A program made the translations under genes and the position numbers. From Geosiphon pyriformis (lineage: Eukaryota; Glomeromycota; Glomeromycetes; Archaeosporales; Geosiphonaceae): a stretch of 64,000 bases of DNA. Of this stretch, positions 37,169 to 49,131 are shown piece after piece (within the stretch, counting starts at the first letter, position 1; the number at the start of each line of letters is the position of its first letter). Location: assembly GCA_016748015.1 (NCBI GenBank), contig JAAOMT010000400.1, positions 517,874 to 581,873 of the forward strand, read 5' to 3'. The notes under the pieces are model-generated. The model ran no database searches and had not been told where the DNA came from. It worked only from the letters and a program-made list of their open reading frames with translations.

Positions 37169-39031
37169 ATATATTCTAATATAATGTTTTTATTGTTATT
37201 ACTGAACTATTTAAGTTTTTGCTTCATAAAAAAATCTGAAAGTGTAATATATTGTTTAGAGTTTTTATTAAAGTTTGAATTATTGCTATTATTATTGTTA
37301 TTGTAAACAGTATTAAAACTGTTGTTGTTATTATTGTCAAAATTTGAATTAAATTTATGTTTTAATTCCAATTTTGAAGTGCAACTGTTGATTGGTTTTT
37401 CTTTTTTAAGGATTAAATAAATTATATACAGTAGTAAATTGTAAATAAAATTACAATCATTACTATATTTAAAGTCACTGAAAATTAAACAATGTTTACG
37501 AAATTTAGTGTTTAATTGTTCTAAATACTGTTTTTGCTCTTCTTGAGTAAGTGTTAGATCTTAGTAATATTTATAAAATTGTTTTAAATCACTTATAATG
37601 TTAACAAAAATATTTGGGTTTAGAATGAAAACAGTTTTAATAAGTTGTTTTTAATTGCCAATATCTTATTAGGTAAAATACTTTTAATTTTGGTACTTGT
37701 TATTCATCAGATTTTGTTTTTGTCATATGAGTAGTTATTCAAACATGAAAAAGCTCTGTTTTATATAGTATTAAAAGGCATTTTTCTGTTTATCCAATTA
37801 CTAATAAGAATTATGTATTAATATAATATGTTACATATTTCTTCTTAACCAAGAATGTTATTCTATATTCTTTTATTAAATAGAGTTTTTTTACAGACTA
37901 AACAAGATTTATTGTTTTACTTCTCTATTATTTTAGATATTCAAAACATTCTTAGTAATATACTTTACAATAATAACAAGTACATATTTTATATTTCTCT
38001 TCTGGCAAAATACAAACTTTCATAAATAAAAGCTTCTTATTACAATCTATGTATTTAAGTAAAATATATAGAAAAAGTGTTTTTTTTAGTATTAGTATTA
38101 AGTATAAAATACTTCAACTGTTTATTGATTCTTTTGTAACAATAGTGGTTTAAGATTTGTCTTTTTTTTTTCCAAATAAGTATTAATAGTAGTTTATTGT
38201 GTTCTTTTTTGGCCCACAATACTTAATAGGCTTCTTAAACAGTTTTTTTTTCTTTTTTAAACTCAATCATTAATAGTTTTTAAGTAATGATAGTTATTTT
38301 AAAGTAGTTACAAGTAGCTAAAATCTGATTATGTTGTCCAATATATGTTAGCTAAAGTTTTTAAATATTTCAGTCAAATATAACATTAATTTTGAACAGC
38401 CAGTTATTATTAATTAGAGCTTAATATTGCATGGCTTTTATTATCAGAACTTTGATGAACACAATAATACTATTAACTTTAAATAGAAAGTTATTAATTT
38501 TGTTAATGAAAGTTTTGGTTGCTTTATTAATAATAATAATTTTAATGCTGGCAGTACAATTAACTTGACAACTTAATTGGTTTATAAGTTGTCATGTAAT
38601 AATACTGTTTGCTAAATTATTATTAAGAATTAATTTAATAAATTGACTATTGATTTTGGCATTAGTATACATAGTAGTAATTAGTTAATTATTAAAAGTG
38701 ACTTTACTAAATAACAGTGTTTTAATTCAATCTTTTAATTCAAAAGAGAATATAGTAACAAGTAATTTGTTCTCAATAACAGTTGCTGATAAGATATTGT
38801 TGATAAATAGTTGTTTTAGTGATTTTGGATTGTGAGATTGAGTATTTTCTAAGATAACTAAAAAGCTTAAATAGTTTTAAAAATTTTGATTTTAGACATA
38901 TTTACTTTTTGAATTCTGCTGATGTGATTTTGTTGGCTAGTTTGATGAACTAAAAATCAATTGGTGTATTACTATTGTCAATCTTCAATTTTGTTGAGTG
39001 TAAGTAATTCTTAGTCTTTGGTTTCTAATAA
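37169..39031 (-). mobile_element. Ty3/Gypsy element B fragment (gag end to cysteine region)
   Basis: Homologous to C 42030-44020 and A 32600-34440. It holds the gag-protease linker (near 39000), a protease relic (38600-38800, with the ATTAATTTAATAAATTGACT segment matching the protease of A) and the cysteine-region relic to about 37200. On the left it is interrupted by the A insertion. On the right, at 39031, it switches abruptly to the integrase of C. Confidence 0.75.
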
Positions 39032-39720
39032 GTATTAATTTTTTTGGCTGATTTTGGCAATGGTTTTACACAATATTTTGTTAAATCTTCAACTAGCCCA
39101 TTTGTTTGTAGATGATATGGTGATAATAATAGTCTCTTTATCCCAAACTTTTGACTTAATTCTGCTAATGTTCTATTCACAAAGTAAGTTTTTTGATCTG
39201 ATAGTAGTTCTTTTAGACATCTATGTTGACAGATCAAATCTTAATAGACGAATTTGGCAACAAATTCTGCATCTGCTCTTTGAATGGCTTTTGCTTCTGG
39301 TCATTTAGTAAGATAATCTATGGCTACTACAATGTATCTGTTGTCTCTGCTGGTAATTGTTAATGATCTGACTAAGTCAATTCTGATATGATCGAATGAT
39401 TGTCCCACTTTGATTGGTCTTAATGGTTCACTGAGTTTTGTTCCTCCTCTTCTCTGACAAGCATCACAATTTTAAACATATTGGATAATATCTGAATACA
39501 TAGATGACCAATAGTATCTTTTTCTGATTCTTTTTATGATTGCTTCTTTATGAAAATGTCCTGCTGTTAGATTTAAGTGCATGTTGAATAATATTGTCTC
39601 TTTTTCTGGTTCTGTGATTACTCTGGTTAGTTAATCTAGATTTTTTCTGTTTTTCCAGTAAAGTATATTTTGGTGGCTGATAAAATATTTTGATTGTTGT
39701 TTTATGTTGTTTTGTTCCTT
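39032..39720 (-). pseudogene. Element C integrase core, truncated
   Basis: The zinc-binding end retains a Cys relic near 39465. The core shows RIDLV (first Asp, near 39375), YLTKWPEAKAIQRADAEF, LLSDQKTYFVN (second Asp) and LQTNGLVEDL (Glu). The frame 39237-39025 runs out at the junction with B, so the GPY/F module and 3' LTR are missing. Confidence 0.8.
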
Positions 39721-39899
39721 TTGAGATAATTTTTCCTTGAACAATTGGGTATTTATATAATGTTGAAGTTGTTGATATTTTTGTATATTTATCTTTTGTT
39801 ATATTTTTGGGTTAAAATGTTTTTAGATTTGTCTCATTCACAACAGACCATCAGTATTTTTGTTGTTTTTTCCTTTTTTATAATGTACTGTAAATATAT

Positions 39900-41640
39900 A
39901 TAGTGATAGTGCTATTTTCCATTTTACATAACAATTATTTCCAAATTCTTGCTTCTGGATTGAAGTCAATTCTTTGTGATTAGTATACACATCAAACTTT
40001 TGACTCAAGTATTTTTTCTATTTGGTGACAGCTCAATAAATAGCTAAGTGTTCTAATGCTAAAGTTTTATAGTTCTTTTCAGCTGAATTTAAGCTTCTAT
40101 TGACATAAGCTACTGGATGCTCTTTTCTATCTGGTCTTCTCTGCAATAGTACTGCTCCTAAAGCTTGGCCTAATGTATTGGTGATAATAATGAATGGTTT
40201 GCTGTAATCTAGATACATTAGTACTGGAGCTTGGATAAGCTTTCTTCTTAATGTGTCAAATGCTTCTTGTTGAGCTTCTGTTCATTTGTACTTTACATTT
40301 TTGGTTTATAGATAATGAAATGGCTGAGCCAGTTTAGAAAAGTCTTTAATAAAGTGGCAATAATAATCTGCAAATTCCAAAAATGCTCTTAATTCTGTTA
40401 AGTTAGTTGGTACTGAAAAGTTCTTTACTATTGCAATCTTGTCTGGATTTGTTTTAATACCATTTTTGCTTATAACATGTCCCAAAAATTTGAGTTCTGT
40501 TTTTTCAAAGAAACATTTGTTTATATTCAACTTCAATCCTGCTTTTCTTAACCTTTCAAATACTTGTTGAAAATAATGTAGATGGTCATCAAATATTTTG
40601 GAAAACACATTTGTGTTATCTAAGTAAACAACTATAGATTTTTATAGTAATCTAGTATAAACAATTTCCATGAGCTGTTGAAATGTTGCTGAAGCATTCA
40701 TTAAGTCGAATGACATTACTTCAAATTCAAAGTTTTTTTTTCAAGTTGTAAAAGCTGTTTTTTTTTTATCTTCTGATTTCATGGCCACTTGCCAGTAATC
40801 ACTGTCTAAGTCTAAAGTTGAGAATTATTTCTTTCCTCCAAAAGCATCAAACAATTTTTGGATTTTTGGGGTTGAATAACTATTATCTTTAGTTACTTCA
40901 TTCAATTTCTAATAATCCACACAAAAATGGATTTTTTCATTCTTTTTCTAGACTAGTACCATTGGTAATAATCATGGGCTCATTGATGGCTGAATTAGCC
41001 TATTGTCAAGCATCTGGTTGATTTTTTGATAAATGATCTCATGGTTGACTAGTAGTACTCTGTATGCTCTTTGTTTAATTGGCATCACATCTTCAGTCTT
41101 GATCTGGTGCTGGATTATATTAGTTCTGCCAAATTTGTTTTTGCTGGCAAAGATGTCATTAAAATTGTTGAGTAATATCTTGAGTTGCATCTGTTGAAGT
41201 GGGTCTAAATTTCCCAAGTTCATTTGTTCTAATTGTTCTGATTGGAGCAAATAACATTCTTCTTGTCCATAAATTGTTTGTGATGTAATATCCACATATT
41301 CACACAGTTGTGAAAAATCTGGAATGGTGTCTGGCAGTTGATCTTTAATTTCAGTGATTAAATGTTCAATGGTAGTTCCTTCTGGTATCTTGATGATAGC
41401 TTCTGTGTTGTTGTAAATGGAAATTTTGATGTGACTATGGTTCTTAGTTGGTATGTGTAAATTGACTAATCCAATTTTTTTTGATTCACAAAGTTTTGCT
41501 TCTGCCTCAAAAATCTGAATTTGATCTTTCACTTTTCTTTCTATTATAATCATGTATCTATTATATAATAGAATGGAGATTGGTTAACAGATGGAAATAA
41601 TTTTTCTCTTGTTAATAACCTTTTCTTCTGTCATATTGAC
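39900..41640 (-). pseudogene. Element C reverse transcriptase and RNase H
   Basis: Frame 41553-40972 covers the RT N-terminal part (NNFNDIFASKNKFGRTNIIQ, then PIKQRAYRV). The active-site box near 40625 reads VVYLDNTNV, the second catalytic Asp being Asn. Frame 40608-40306 holds FEKTELKFLGHVISKNGIK. Frame 40218-40033 holds the RNase H start (ALGAVLLQRR, HPVAYVNRSLNSAEKNY). Makes element cDNA in intact relatives; this copy has stops and a damaged active site. Confidence 0.85.
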
Positions 41641-43000
41641 TGGTACATCTATTTTACTCATTGATCTGAATCCTTGTATCCCTTTTGTTATTATCCCTAA
41701 TTTTTCTTGGTTTTCTACTGATACTAACTAAGCTATTTTAACTAGAAACAGGAATATTGCCTGTGCTATCTTTTTGTTTGGCTCTATGATATAAGTCTTT
41801 TCTGAATCATTTTGTAGTATAGCAATAATATTTTCTACATATCCTGCATCAATTATCCCTCTTCTGATGTTAATTTTCTTTTTCACTAAACTACTCCTGA
41901 ATGCTAATTGAATTATGGTTGTTGCTAGAATTTCCAGTGCTATTTTGAGATTGATGCAGGTGCACAAATGTGGTTCTAATTTGATGGCATTTCTTTCTGG
42001 ATACTTCAGATCAAATTCTGCATCAGTATTATACATGCATTCTGGCATGATACTCTTATTGTTATTGCTGAACCATTTCAGTTCCTGCTTCTTGGTGAGG
42101 TTTAGAAGCATGATATATTGTTCGTAATTTAGATTAGAGTTTGAATCTGAGTTTAAATTGTTGTCATTATTATGGCCATTTTGGGCAAAGCTAAAACCAT
42201 TGTTTTTGTTGTCATCATTGTTAGAGTTTAAATTGAGATTGAATTTTAATTCTGATTCCAATGTGCAGCTACTGATTAGTTCTTTCTTTTCTGAGATTGT
42301 GTAGATTATACATGATGGTGGATTGTAAATGAAATCACATTCATTACAATATTGAAAGTCATATGAGATCAAACAGTAGTCACATAGTTGGGTGTTTATT
42401 TGGGCCAAATGCTGCTCTTGTTTTTTTCTTGTTGGTGCCAAATTTTGGTAGTGCTCATGAAATTCTTCTGGGCCTGCTTTCAGGTCCAGAAAAGTGTCTG
42501 GGTTGGGGATCAAAACAATGTTAACTGTTTCCAGAGGGTTGTTCTTAATTTCCAATATTTTGTTGGACATGGTATCTTCTACTTTGGCATTCACCATCTG
42601 CCAGATCTCATCCTCATCATGTGAGTAACCATCCAAGCGAGAGATTGCATGGTGCCAGATGGCAGTTATTGGCATATTACAACTCACCCAATTGTTGATG
42701 AGGATTGTGTATTGGCACGAAGTGTCACATGTTTCTTTTCAACCAAGAATGTCATTCCATATTCTTTCATTAAGCAATTGTTCACCACAAGTGAGACATA
42801 GTTCATTGTCCCACTTGCCTTGTCTTTTTGGGTAGCCATAGTGTTGTCAGTAGCAAGGCTTACAATAGTAATAAGTTCATGTCCAATAATCTTTGTTTAA
42901 TATGACCCAAGCTCCTATAGAAAACAGTTTTTTTTTGTAGTCTTTGCACTTAAGAGGAATATAAGGTGGTTTTAGTCTGGTATTTGTTAAGTATGTGCTT
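41640..43000 (-). pseudogene. Element C multi-CxxC region fused to dUTPase
   Basis: Order on the minus strand: cysteine motifs near 42960-42770 (PLKCKDY, YYYCKPC, LCLTCGEQLL), then the open frame 42687-41728 (319 residues). That frame carries CDYC-x8-CNEC at about residues 102-116, an Asn-rich linker, then dUTPase blocks: TDAEFDL (motif 1), RSSLV (motif 2), GIIDAGYVENI (motif 3) and EPNKKIAQAIFL (motif 4). After one TAG stop at 41728 the C-terminal Gly-rich block is readable as KGIQGFRSMSKIDVPVN (motif 5, degraded). dUTPase hydrolyses dUTP to dUMP and PPi, limiting uracil in cDNA. Its position between protease and RT is unusual. Gly-to-Arg/Glu changes suggest it is inactive here. Confidence 0.82.
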
Positions 43001-43459
43001 TTTCAACCATTTGTTATGATGGTGTCATTGGTCTCTCCAAGTATGTCTTTCTCCCTTTCTTTCTCTTTTTTTTGTTTTTTTTTTCTCAGTCTAAAATTGG
43101 TGGCATTTTATTTTGGTTGTTGTTATTTCATGTGTTTTGGTCAGTTTTTTAGGTAAGTTTTTCTGTGCACTTTTCTTTTTTTTGTTCATTCTATGAGAGT
43201 ATTGGCAGTAGTTTGTTGTGGTCCTTGTTGGCTCACAAGACTTAATAGGCTTCCCAAAAAAGTTTGTTTACTTCTTTCTCAAGTTCTATTATTGGTGCTG
43301 GCATGTTGGTGGTTTTGAAATGACTGCATATTGCTGGTGCTCACATGTGTTGGCCATTTTGGCTGATTTGCAATTCTTGAGTGGTTCAGTCAAGCGTCAC
43401 ATTGGTTTTGGACAGCTAATTATTCTCAACTAGAGCTTAATATTAGATGGTCTCCATAA

Positions 43460-44247
43460 CTAATACTTTGATTGACATGATAATGCCATTGACCTCTATA
43501 GAGAGATCATCAATCTCGCCAATTGAAGTTTTGGTCACTCCATTAGCAGTAATTATGCACACATTGGCAGTACAATCAACTCAGTGACCTAATTGGTCTA
43601 TGAATTGTTATGTAATAATGCTACCAGCTAATTTACTGTCTAGAATCAGTTTGATGGCATGACCATCAACTTTTGCATCAATGTACATAGTAGTGATTGG
43701 TTTGATGTTAAGAGTGGCTCTACTGAATAATGAGACTGGTATAGTTTTTTCGAGTTTGAAAGAAAAAATAGCTGCTAGAGATTTGTCATTGGAGATAGTT
43801 GCTGGTAAGATATTGCTAGTAAGTAGCTGCTTCTAGTTGAGTTCCAGATTGTTGGATGGGACACCTTCTAAGGTAACCAAAAAACTTAAATAGTTCTGGG
43901 AATTGGGGTTTTAAACATGGCTGGTGCCTGAATTCTGTTGATGAGATTCTGATTGTTGGGCTGATAAACTGAGGGTCAGTTGGTAAAATATTATCACCGA
44001 TTTTTAGTTTTGTTGTGTCATTCTTAGCCTGTGTATTTTGTTTTGAGGTGAGTTTTGTGGTGGTGTTTGAATTTATTGAAGTTGATAGATTACTGGTAAC
44101 TGCAGTTGATATATTACTTGTGACTACAGCTAATAAATTGGAATTTGATATACTGATGATTAATAGATTGGCTGCTGTGTTATTGGCAAATAAGTAGGTT
44201 GATATTGATTTTGGTTTGAGTAAGGATTTGGGGTTTGAAACTGACAA
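43460..44247 (-). pseudogene. Element C linker and retropepsin
   Basis: The open frame 44247-43816 is a Ser/Thr/Asn-rich linker. The protease follows at about 43760-43500, with MYIDAKVDGHAIKLILDSK: the active-site Asp-Ser is kept but Gly is Lys. Stops at the following QFIDQL and near 43460 end the frame. Confidence 0.72.
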
Positions 44248-44299
44248 TCAGAATTTCTATATTGATTTCCTGATTATTAGTTATTATTATTAGATCAAC

Positions 44300-46050
44300 A
44301 GTCAATTTTTAGATGCTCTTGTTTTTCACAGTTGTGGCAAATACACATCTCTGGCTGCCATGACTAATTGGATGATGATGGTTGTGACTAATGTTGGAAA
44401 CAATTCACATTTCCTTGGTTACTGCATTGTTGTAAAGGTTGATAAATTGCCTAATTATTGCTAGCTAAGTATCCCTCTAGTTTCTGATTAATTGAATTAC
44501 TGAATTGTTTCAATTTGGAATCCAATTCAAATGATCTATTCATTACTAAATTTATGGCTTGAACATGGTTGGCTTCTAACTCAGTTGACTCAAAGTCCCT
44601 GGCATGTGTGACTGCATCTTAGAGAGTGGCTGCATATAACAGATATATGTGTTGTAGAATGCTACTGTACGGACCACAGATGAACTGATTCAAGATTTGT
44701 GGCTCTGTAAAGTAGTTGGTATCAATTGCTTAAATTCGGCACAGATTTTACTGGAAGTGTCTTAAGTAAGTAGTAACTGTTTCAGTATCTTCCTGTTTGA
44801 TGGTAGTGAAGATATTGGCCAAGCAATTAATGCTATTATTATTACTAAAATATCTCAAGAATTCAAGTTTAAATTTCTGGAAGGTTTGTGGTCTGGTTGC
44901 TAGACTCTAATACTATGAATTAATGGTATCTTGGAGAAAGTAAGAAATTGCTTGAAAGGCTCTATTGTCATTCCAGTTATTGGTGATGATGGCTTTGACA
45001 ACGTCATTGATCCATGCTTGGGCGTTATCTTCTTTGCCAGTGAATTTCTTGAGTTTGGTGATGAGAACATAAGTCATTAGATTCATGTTTTGTTGTTGAG
45101 ATGGTTGTTGCAGTGGTTGTGGTTGTTGAAAAAATTGTTGAATTGTTGATTTAGTTATAGAGGCTTGGCTATTAGATTAATCAGTAGCTAATCAATGACA
45201 ATTATTGGAGATATGTTTGGTTGATTAATTAATTTGGAGTTTAGATTATTCTGATTTTGTGGTGGTTGTATATTCGAAGTTTTGACTTCTGGATTTTCTA
45301 AATTTGGATTTTGCTGAGTCTGAAAGTTCAGGATTTCAATGTCTGGGTTTTCTGGAATTGGGTTTTAGTAAGTAAATTCCTGATCTTTGGCTTCTTCTTT
45401 TTCTTTCTCCTTTGATTCCATTATCTCTCATGAGTCAGCTGTTCCAAAATTTGGTGGAGGTGGCAGTGATTGGTATCCTGATAGAGTAGTTGATCACAAT
45501 TTAAATCCTTCAAAATAATCACCATAGGTCTCTAATAACTCTGCTTTTTTTTGTTTACTTTAAAATGGAAGTCATCCAAATGTTGATGTCATGTTTGATG
45601 TGGACGCACCTGTTGATAAAATGTTGATAGCACTTCTGAATATATAGTGGTATAATGGGTTTGTTAGTAATTCAACTCTGGTTTTCTTTCAAGTAGGTAA
45701 TTAGATCCCTTTTGGTGTTACTGTTGGTGTTTGTAGTCTTCCCTTTCTTTTGTCTGCATAGATGATTGGGAATTTTTGTTGTGTGTATCTTTCAATGAGT
45801 TGATTAATTTCTCTGATAATTGGTACAAAACTATGATTTCTTGGTAAGCTGGTGTGTTGAAATAATTCTTTATAAAAGTTTTTTCTTGCTAATTTGATGT
45901 CAACTGTTCCTTCCAGACAGTTTGTAATCTTTTTGTTGACATAAAAGTTGAAAGCAAATTCTGCTGAATAATAATTGTTGTTTAATCCTAGTTGTTGACT
46001 ATACTATTGGAACAAAGATTTGGTGAATTTTAAATGATTTGTTCCTATGT
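44300..46050 (-). pseudogene. Element C gag with CCHC knuckle
   Basis: The capsid-like part begins near 46050 and is broken by stops. A Gln-rich linker near 45100 and a nucleocapsid knuckle CHNCEKQEHLKIDC at about 44305-44345 follow (C-x2-C-x4-H-x4-C intact). Role: packaging of element RNA. No single open frame covers it. Confidence 0.72.
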
Positions 46051-46111
46051 TTTCTGGTTCTGCCACTTTTAGATAATTGTTGTTGGTGCTGGTTCTTTGT
46101 AAAATTATATT

Positions 46112-46126
46112 TCACAGAGAGCACCA
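46112..46126 (-). promoter_or_regulatory. Primer-binding site of element C
   Basis: TGGTGCTCTCTGTGA lies two bases inside the LTR. Its complement would be a tRNA 3' end finishing AGCACCA. Elements D, H and G have near-identical sites. Confidence 0.7.
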
Positions 46127-46128
46127 AA

Positions 46129-46898
46129 TGTTACAAATGATTATTTGGGGTCTCAAAACAAATAACAACCCATAACTTGGTGCTTAATTGGTATTCTGAT
46201 ATGTTGATATCTAAAGATTTTGTTGATCTGAAGGTTTTGTTATGGAATTTTTTGTATAATGAACAGAGATGTAATTGGTTATTTTTATTTATAGCTTCCT
46301 GAAACCACAGTTTCATCAATTTTTTTCTCAGCATAATAGCCAGTAATCCTCCTGGTAAGCTATCCTCAATTCTGAGTATCTATCCTTATTCTTGGGTTTT
46401 TTACCAGTGCTATATCCTAATATTAGTACCTCTGTGTATGAATTTTTTTAATCCAATTAGTAAAACAAAAGAAATAACAACAGAAAAATAAAAAAAAAAT
46501 AAAAAAAATAAGCCAAAGCAATGATTGTTAATATCTTATCAATAGCCATGATCAAAAGCTATTGTTCCAGTATGGTCAAGTATTCGAAACTATCAGCATG
46601 AAGTGTTGATAGTAGAGAATAAATTAAGATATCAAATAATTATTTATTAATATTTGTGAATTGAAAGGTTGCTTAGATTAAATCTAAACTAAGAGATCCG
46701 TTTTTTTTACTTCTAATTCTACCAATATATATACATAATTAAGATTTCTCAATTCCTCAATTTTTCACACCAAGAATCCTGAAATTTTTGGAATCCTGCA
46801 ATTTTTTTGAGAGGAATTCTGGAATTCTACATTTACTATAGCTACTTCTGATTGGCTAATTTATATGCTAATATATTTTCTATATTCTATGAATAACA
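46129..46898 (-). mobile_element. 5' LTR of element C
   Basis: 770 bp, TGTTATTCATAG...TTTGTAACA on the minus strand, with inverted TGTTA/TAACA ends. U3 contains repeated AATTCC/GGAATT motifs and an ATTATGTATATATA box. Confidence 0.88.
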
Positions 46899-47134
46899 GC
46901 GTCATTGATGCTTTTGGTATTTGGTTTGGCTTTCACAAATCTTGTTTGTTTTTTTCAGATATAGATGATCCAGTTTCAGTTCACATAGCTGCATAGTGTT
47001 GTTTTGATCAGCTTGAGTGGCTGGTTACATGTAAGAAGTGCATGATTTATGCCTAGTTTAAATCATTTTTTTGATGTATAGCATTATGTAATGTTTAGAC
47101 CTCACTTGTTAAGCAAATAAAAAAAATAAAAAAA
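46899..47134 (+). mobile_element. LINE 3' end between elements C and E
   Basis: It starts inside the last ORF2 codons (AFGIWFGFHKSCLFFSD..., VSVHIAA, stop at 47015), continues through the conserved 3' tail (GATCAGCTTGAGTGG, ACATGTAAGAAGTGC, CCTCACTTGTTAA) and ends in an A-rich run at about 47134, followed at once by element E sequence. Its left edge coincides exactly with the C LTR end, so C probably inserted into this LINE copy, which itself had inserted into E. No duplication was confirmed. Confidence 0.82.
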
Positions 47135-47219
47135 AGAACAAAACAACATAAAACAACAATTAAAATATTTTATTACTTATTAAAATAAACTATATCAGAA
47201 AAACAGAAAAAATTCAAAC

Positions 47220-48420
47220 CAGCTACTTATAGTAATTATAAAAATAAAGAAAAAAACAATACTATATAATATGCATTCAGATCTGACAGCAGAACATTTT
47301 CATAAAGAAGCAATCATGAAAAAAACCAAAAAAAAATATTATTGGCTATTAATGTATCCAAACATCATTTAATATGTTCAAAATTGTGATGATTGTCAGA
47401 AAAAAAAAGGAACAAGACCTAGTAAGCCACTAAGACCAATTAAAATATAACAATTATTTGACAGAATTGGAATTAACTTAGTTGGACCATTAACAATAAC
47501 CAGTAAAGACAATCATTATATAGCAGTAGTCATAAACTATTTTATAAAATGGCCAGAGGCAAAAGCAATTCAAAAAGCAGATACAGAATTCATAGCCAAA
47601 TTTGTTTACCAAAATCTAATTTGTTAATACAGATGTCCAAAAAAATTGTTATTAGATTAAAGAATGCATTTTGTAAACAAAATATTAACAAAATTAAGCC
47701 AAAGATTTGGAATCAAAAGACCATTATTATCACTATATCATCCATAAACAAATAGTTTAATGGAAAAGTTTAACAAAACATTGTGTAAAACAATAGCCAA
47801 AATCAGCTAAGAAAACCAAAACAAATAAGATTTAGTTATTCTATCAGTATTATTTGCTTATCAAACAATGAAGCAAAATACCATACAAACAACACCATTT
47901 GAACTTGTTTATAATAGAACAGCAATATTACCAATTAAGATAGACATTAACACATATTTAACAAAACCAATAACAGAAGCCAATTTTCAAAGAATATTGT
48001 TAAGAAGAATATACAAATTAATAAAAACATTGGAAAACAAAAAACAGCTAATAACATTCAAAAGTCACAAAAAAAACAAAAAAAATAATATAATAACCAG
48101 TTACCAGATAAACCAGTAGAATTCAGGATTAAAGACAAAGTACTTTTATATCATACCAAAGTGGAAAAACAATAGAGTGAAAAATTTGATTCCAAATAAA
48201 ATAGACCATTTTATATTGAAAAAATTCTAAAAAATAAAACTTACAAATTGAGATGAGACAACAAAATCTTAGCCAAAGCAGCATATAGTAATTAACTAAA
48301 ATTATATCACAATACAGCATCATTATCAATCAGTAATATTCTACAACTAAGAATACAATGAATACTAGTCCAACCAAATAAGATTTCACAAAATCTGGAA
48401 CCAATTATAATCATTGATTC
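47220..48420 (+). pseudogene. Element E integrase with GPY/F-like C-terminus
   Basis: Core motifs: GINLVGPL (first catalytic Asp is Asn, near 47470), NYFIKWPEAKAIQKADTEF, KKLLLD (second Asp segment) and TNSLMEKFNKTLC (Glu). The C-terminal part 47868-48330 reads TTPFELVYNRTAILPI and then a damaged copy of the module seen in G (LLHRTKAEKQW...). It would insert cDNA into the genome. Stops and at least one active-site loss make it inactive. Confidence 0.78.
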
Positions 48421-48460
48421 AAACAGATCAAGTTGATTGACCAAAAGAGTATATAAAAAC

Positions 48461-49131
48461 ATGGTATATGTAACAAAAGCAACAAAAAAAATAGAAATAT
48501 CAGATCATATTTACACTTTAGCTCAACAATTATTTCAAGCCTTAAATCAACAACAATTAGACATAGAAATTACCATCAATCATCAAACAATCTGCTATTA
48601 AAACACCAAACAAAAAGAAAAAAACACATCATATCAGCAACTACAGAACCAACCAAGAAACTGATTAGATAAGATAATAGAAAAAGTAAAGAATACTTTT
48701 AAAAAATACTCAATATGATTCCAACAGAAAAACTTTCAAAAAAAAAATTGGAAACAGTAAACAAAAGAACTTCTAATATCATACTGCTACTATTAATTAA
48801 GACAAAAGTTGAATATTTAGAAGTTATATCTTAATAAAGCCAAAAGAATATTTAATCAAGAGATAATACAAAATATTGAAGACATTATTAGAAAAAAAAC
48901 AAATTTGACACTACATATTAGAACAATCTATTAACTACACACAATATTTCAAAACTACCCAAAAATATTGCTACACTCTAACATAGAGATAATAACTATT
49001 AACCAATAGGAAAAAATAAACAATTCATAAATCAAAGATATAAGAACTAGAGTTGAACAAACAGTATTAGAAAAAAAAGTTAATTCAAAATAAAAATTTT
49101 AACAGAGCTCAATATTAAAAAGAGGAGATAA
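48461..49131 (+). pseudogene. Element E third ORF (unknown function)
   Basis: One continuous reading frame of about 223 codons from ATG at 48461 to the polypurine tract, interrupted by about a dozen stops but apparently without a frameshift. It begins MVYVTKATKKIEISDHIYTL, then AQQLFQALNQQQLDIEI and Gln/Lys/Asn-rich helical-looking sequence, and ends LKRGD overlapping the tract. No signal peptide, membrane segment or known domain is seen. G has an ORF of similar length at the same place with an L-x-Q-x-L-x2-AL start. It may be an element accessory protein; function unknown. Confidence 0.6.
49117..49131 (+). promoter_or_regulatory. Polypurine tract of element E
   Basis: AAAAAGAGGAGATAA immediately before the LTR start TGTTACTCATAG. 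This is the usual plus-strand priming site of LTR elements. Confidence 0.8.

Larger units (their letters stand above)
39032..46898 (-). mobile_element. Ty3/Gypsy element C (best preserved of its family, 3'-truncated)
   Basis: It reads on the minus strand: 5' LTR 46898-46129, primer-binding site, gag, protease, cysteine region, dUTPase, RT, RNase H, integrase core, then truncation at 39032. It is less AT-rich than A and B, so probably younger, but stops and active-site changes show it is not autonomous. Its 5' LTR outer end abuts a LINE tail at 46899. Confidence 0.88.
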
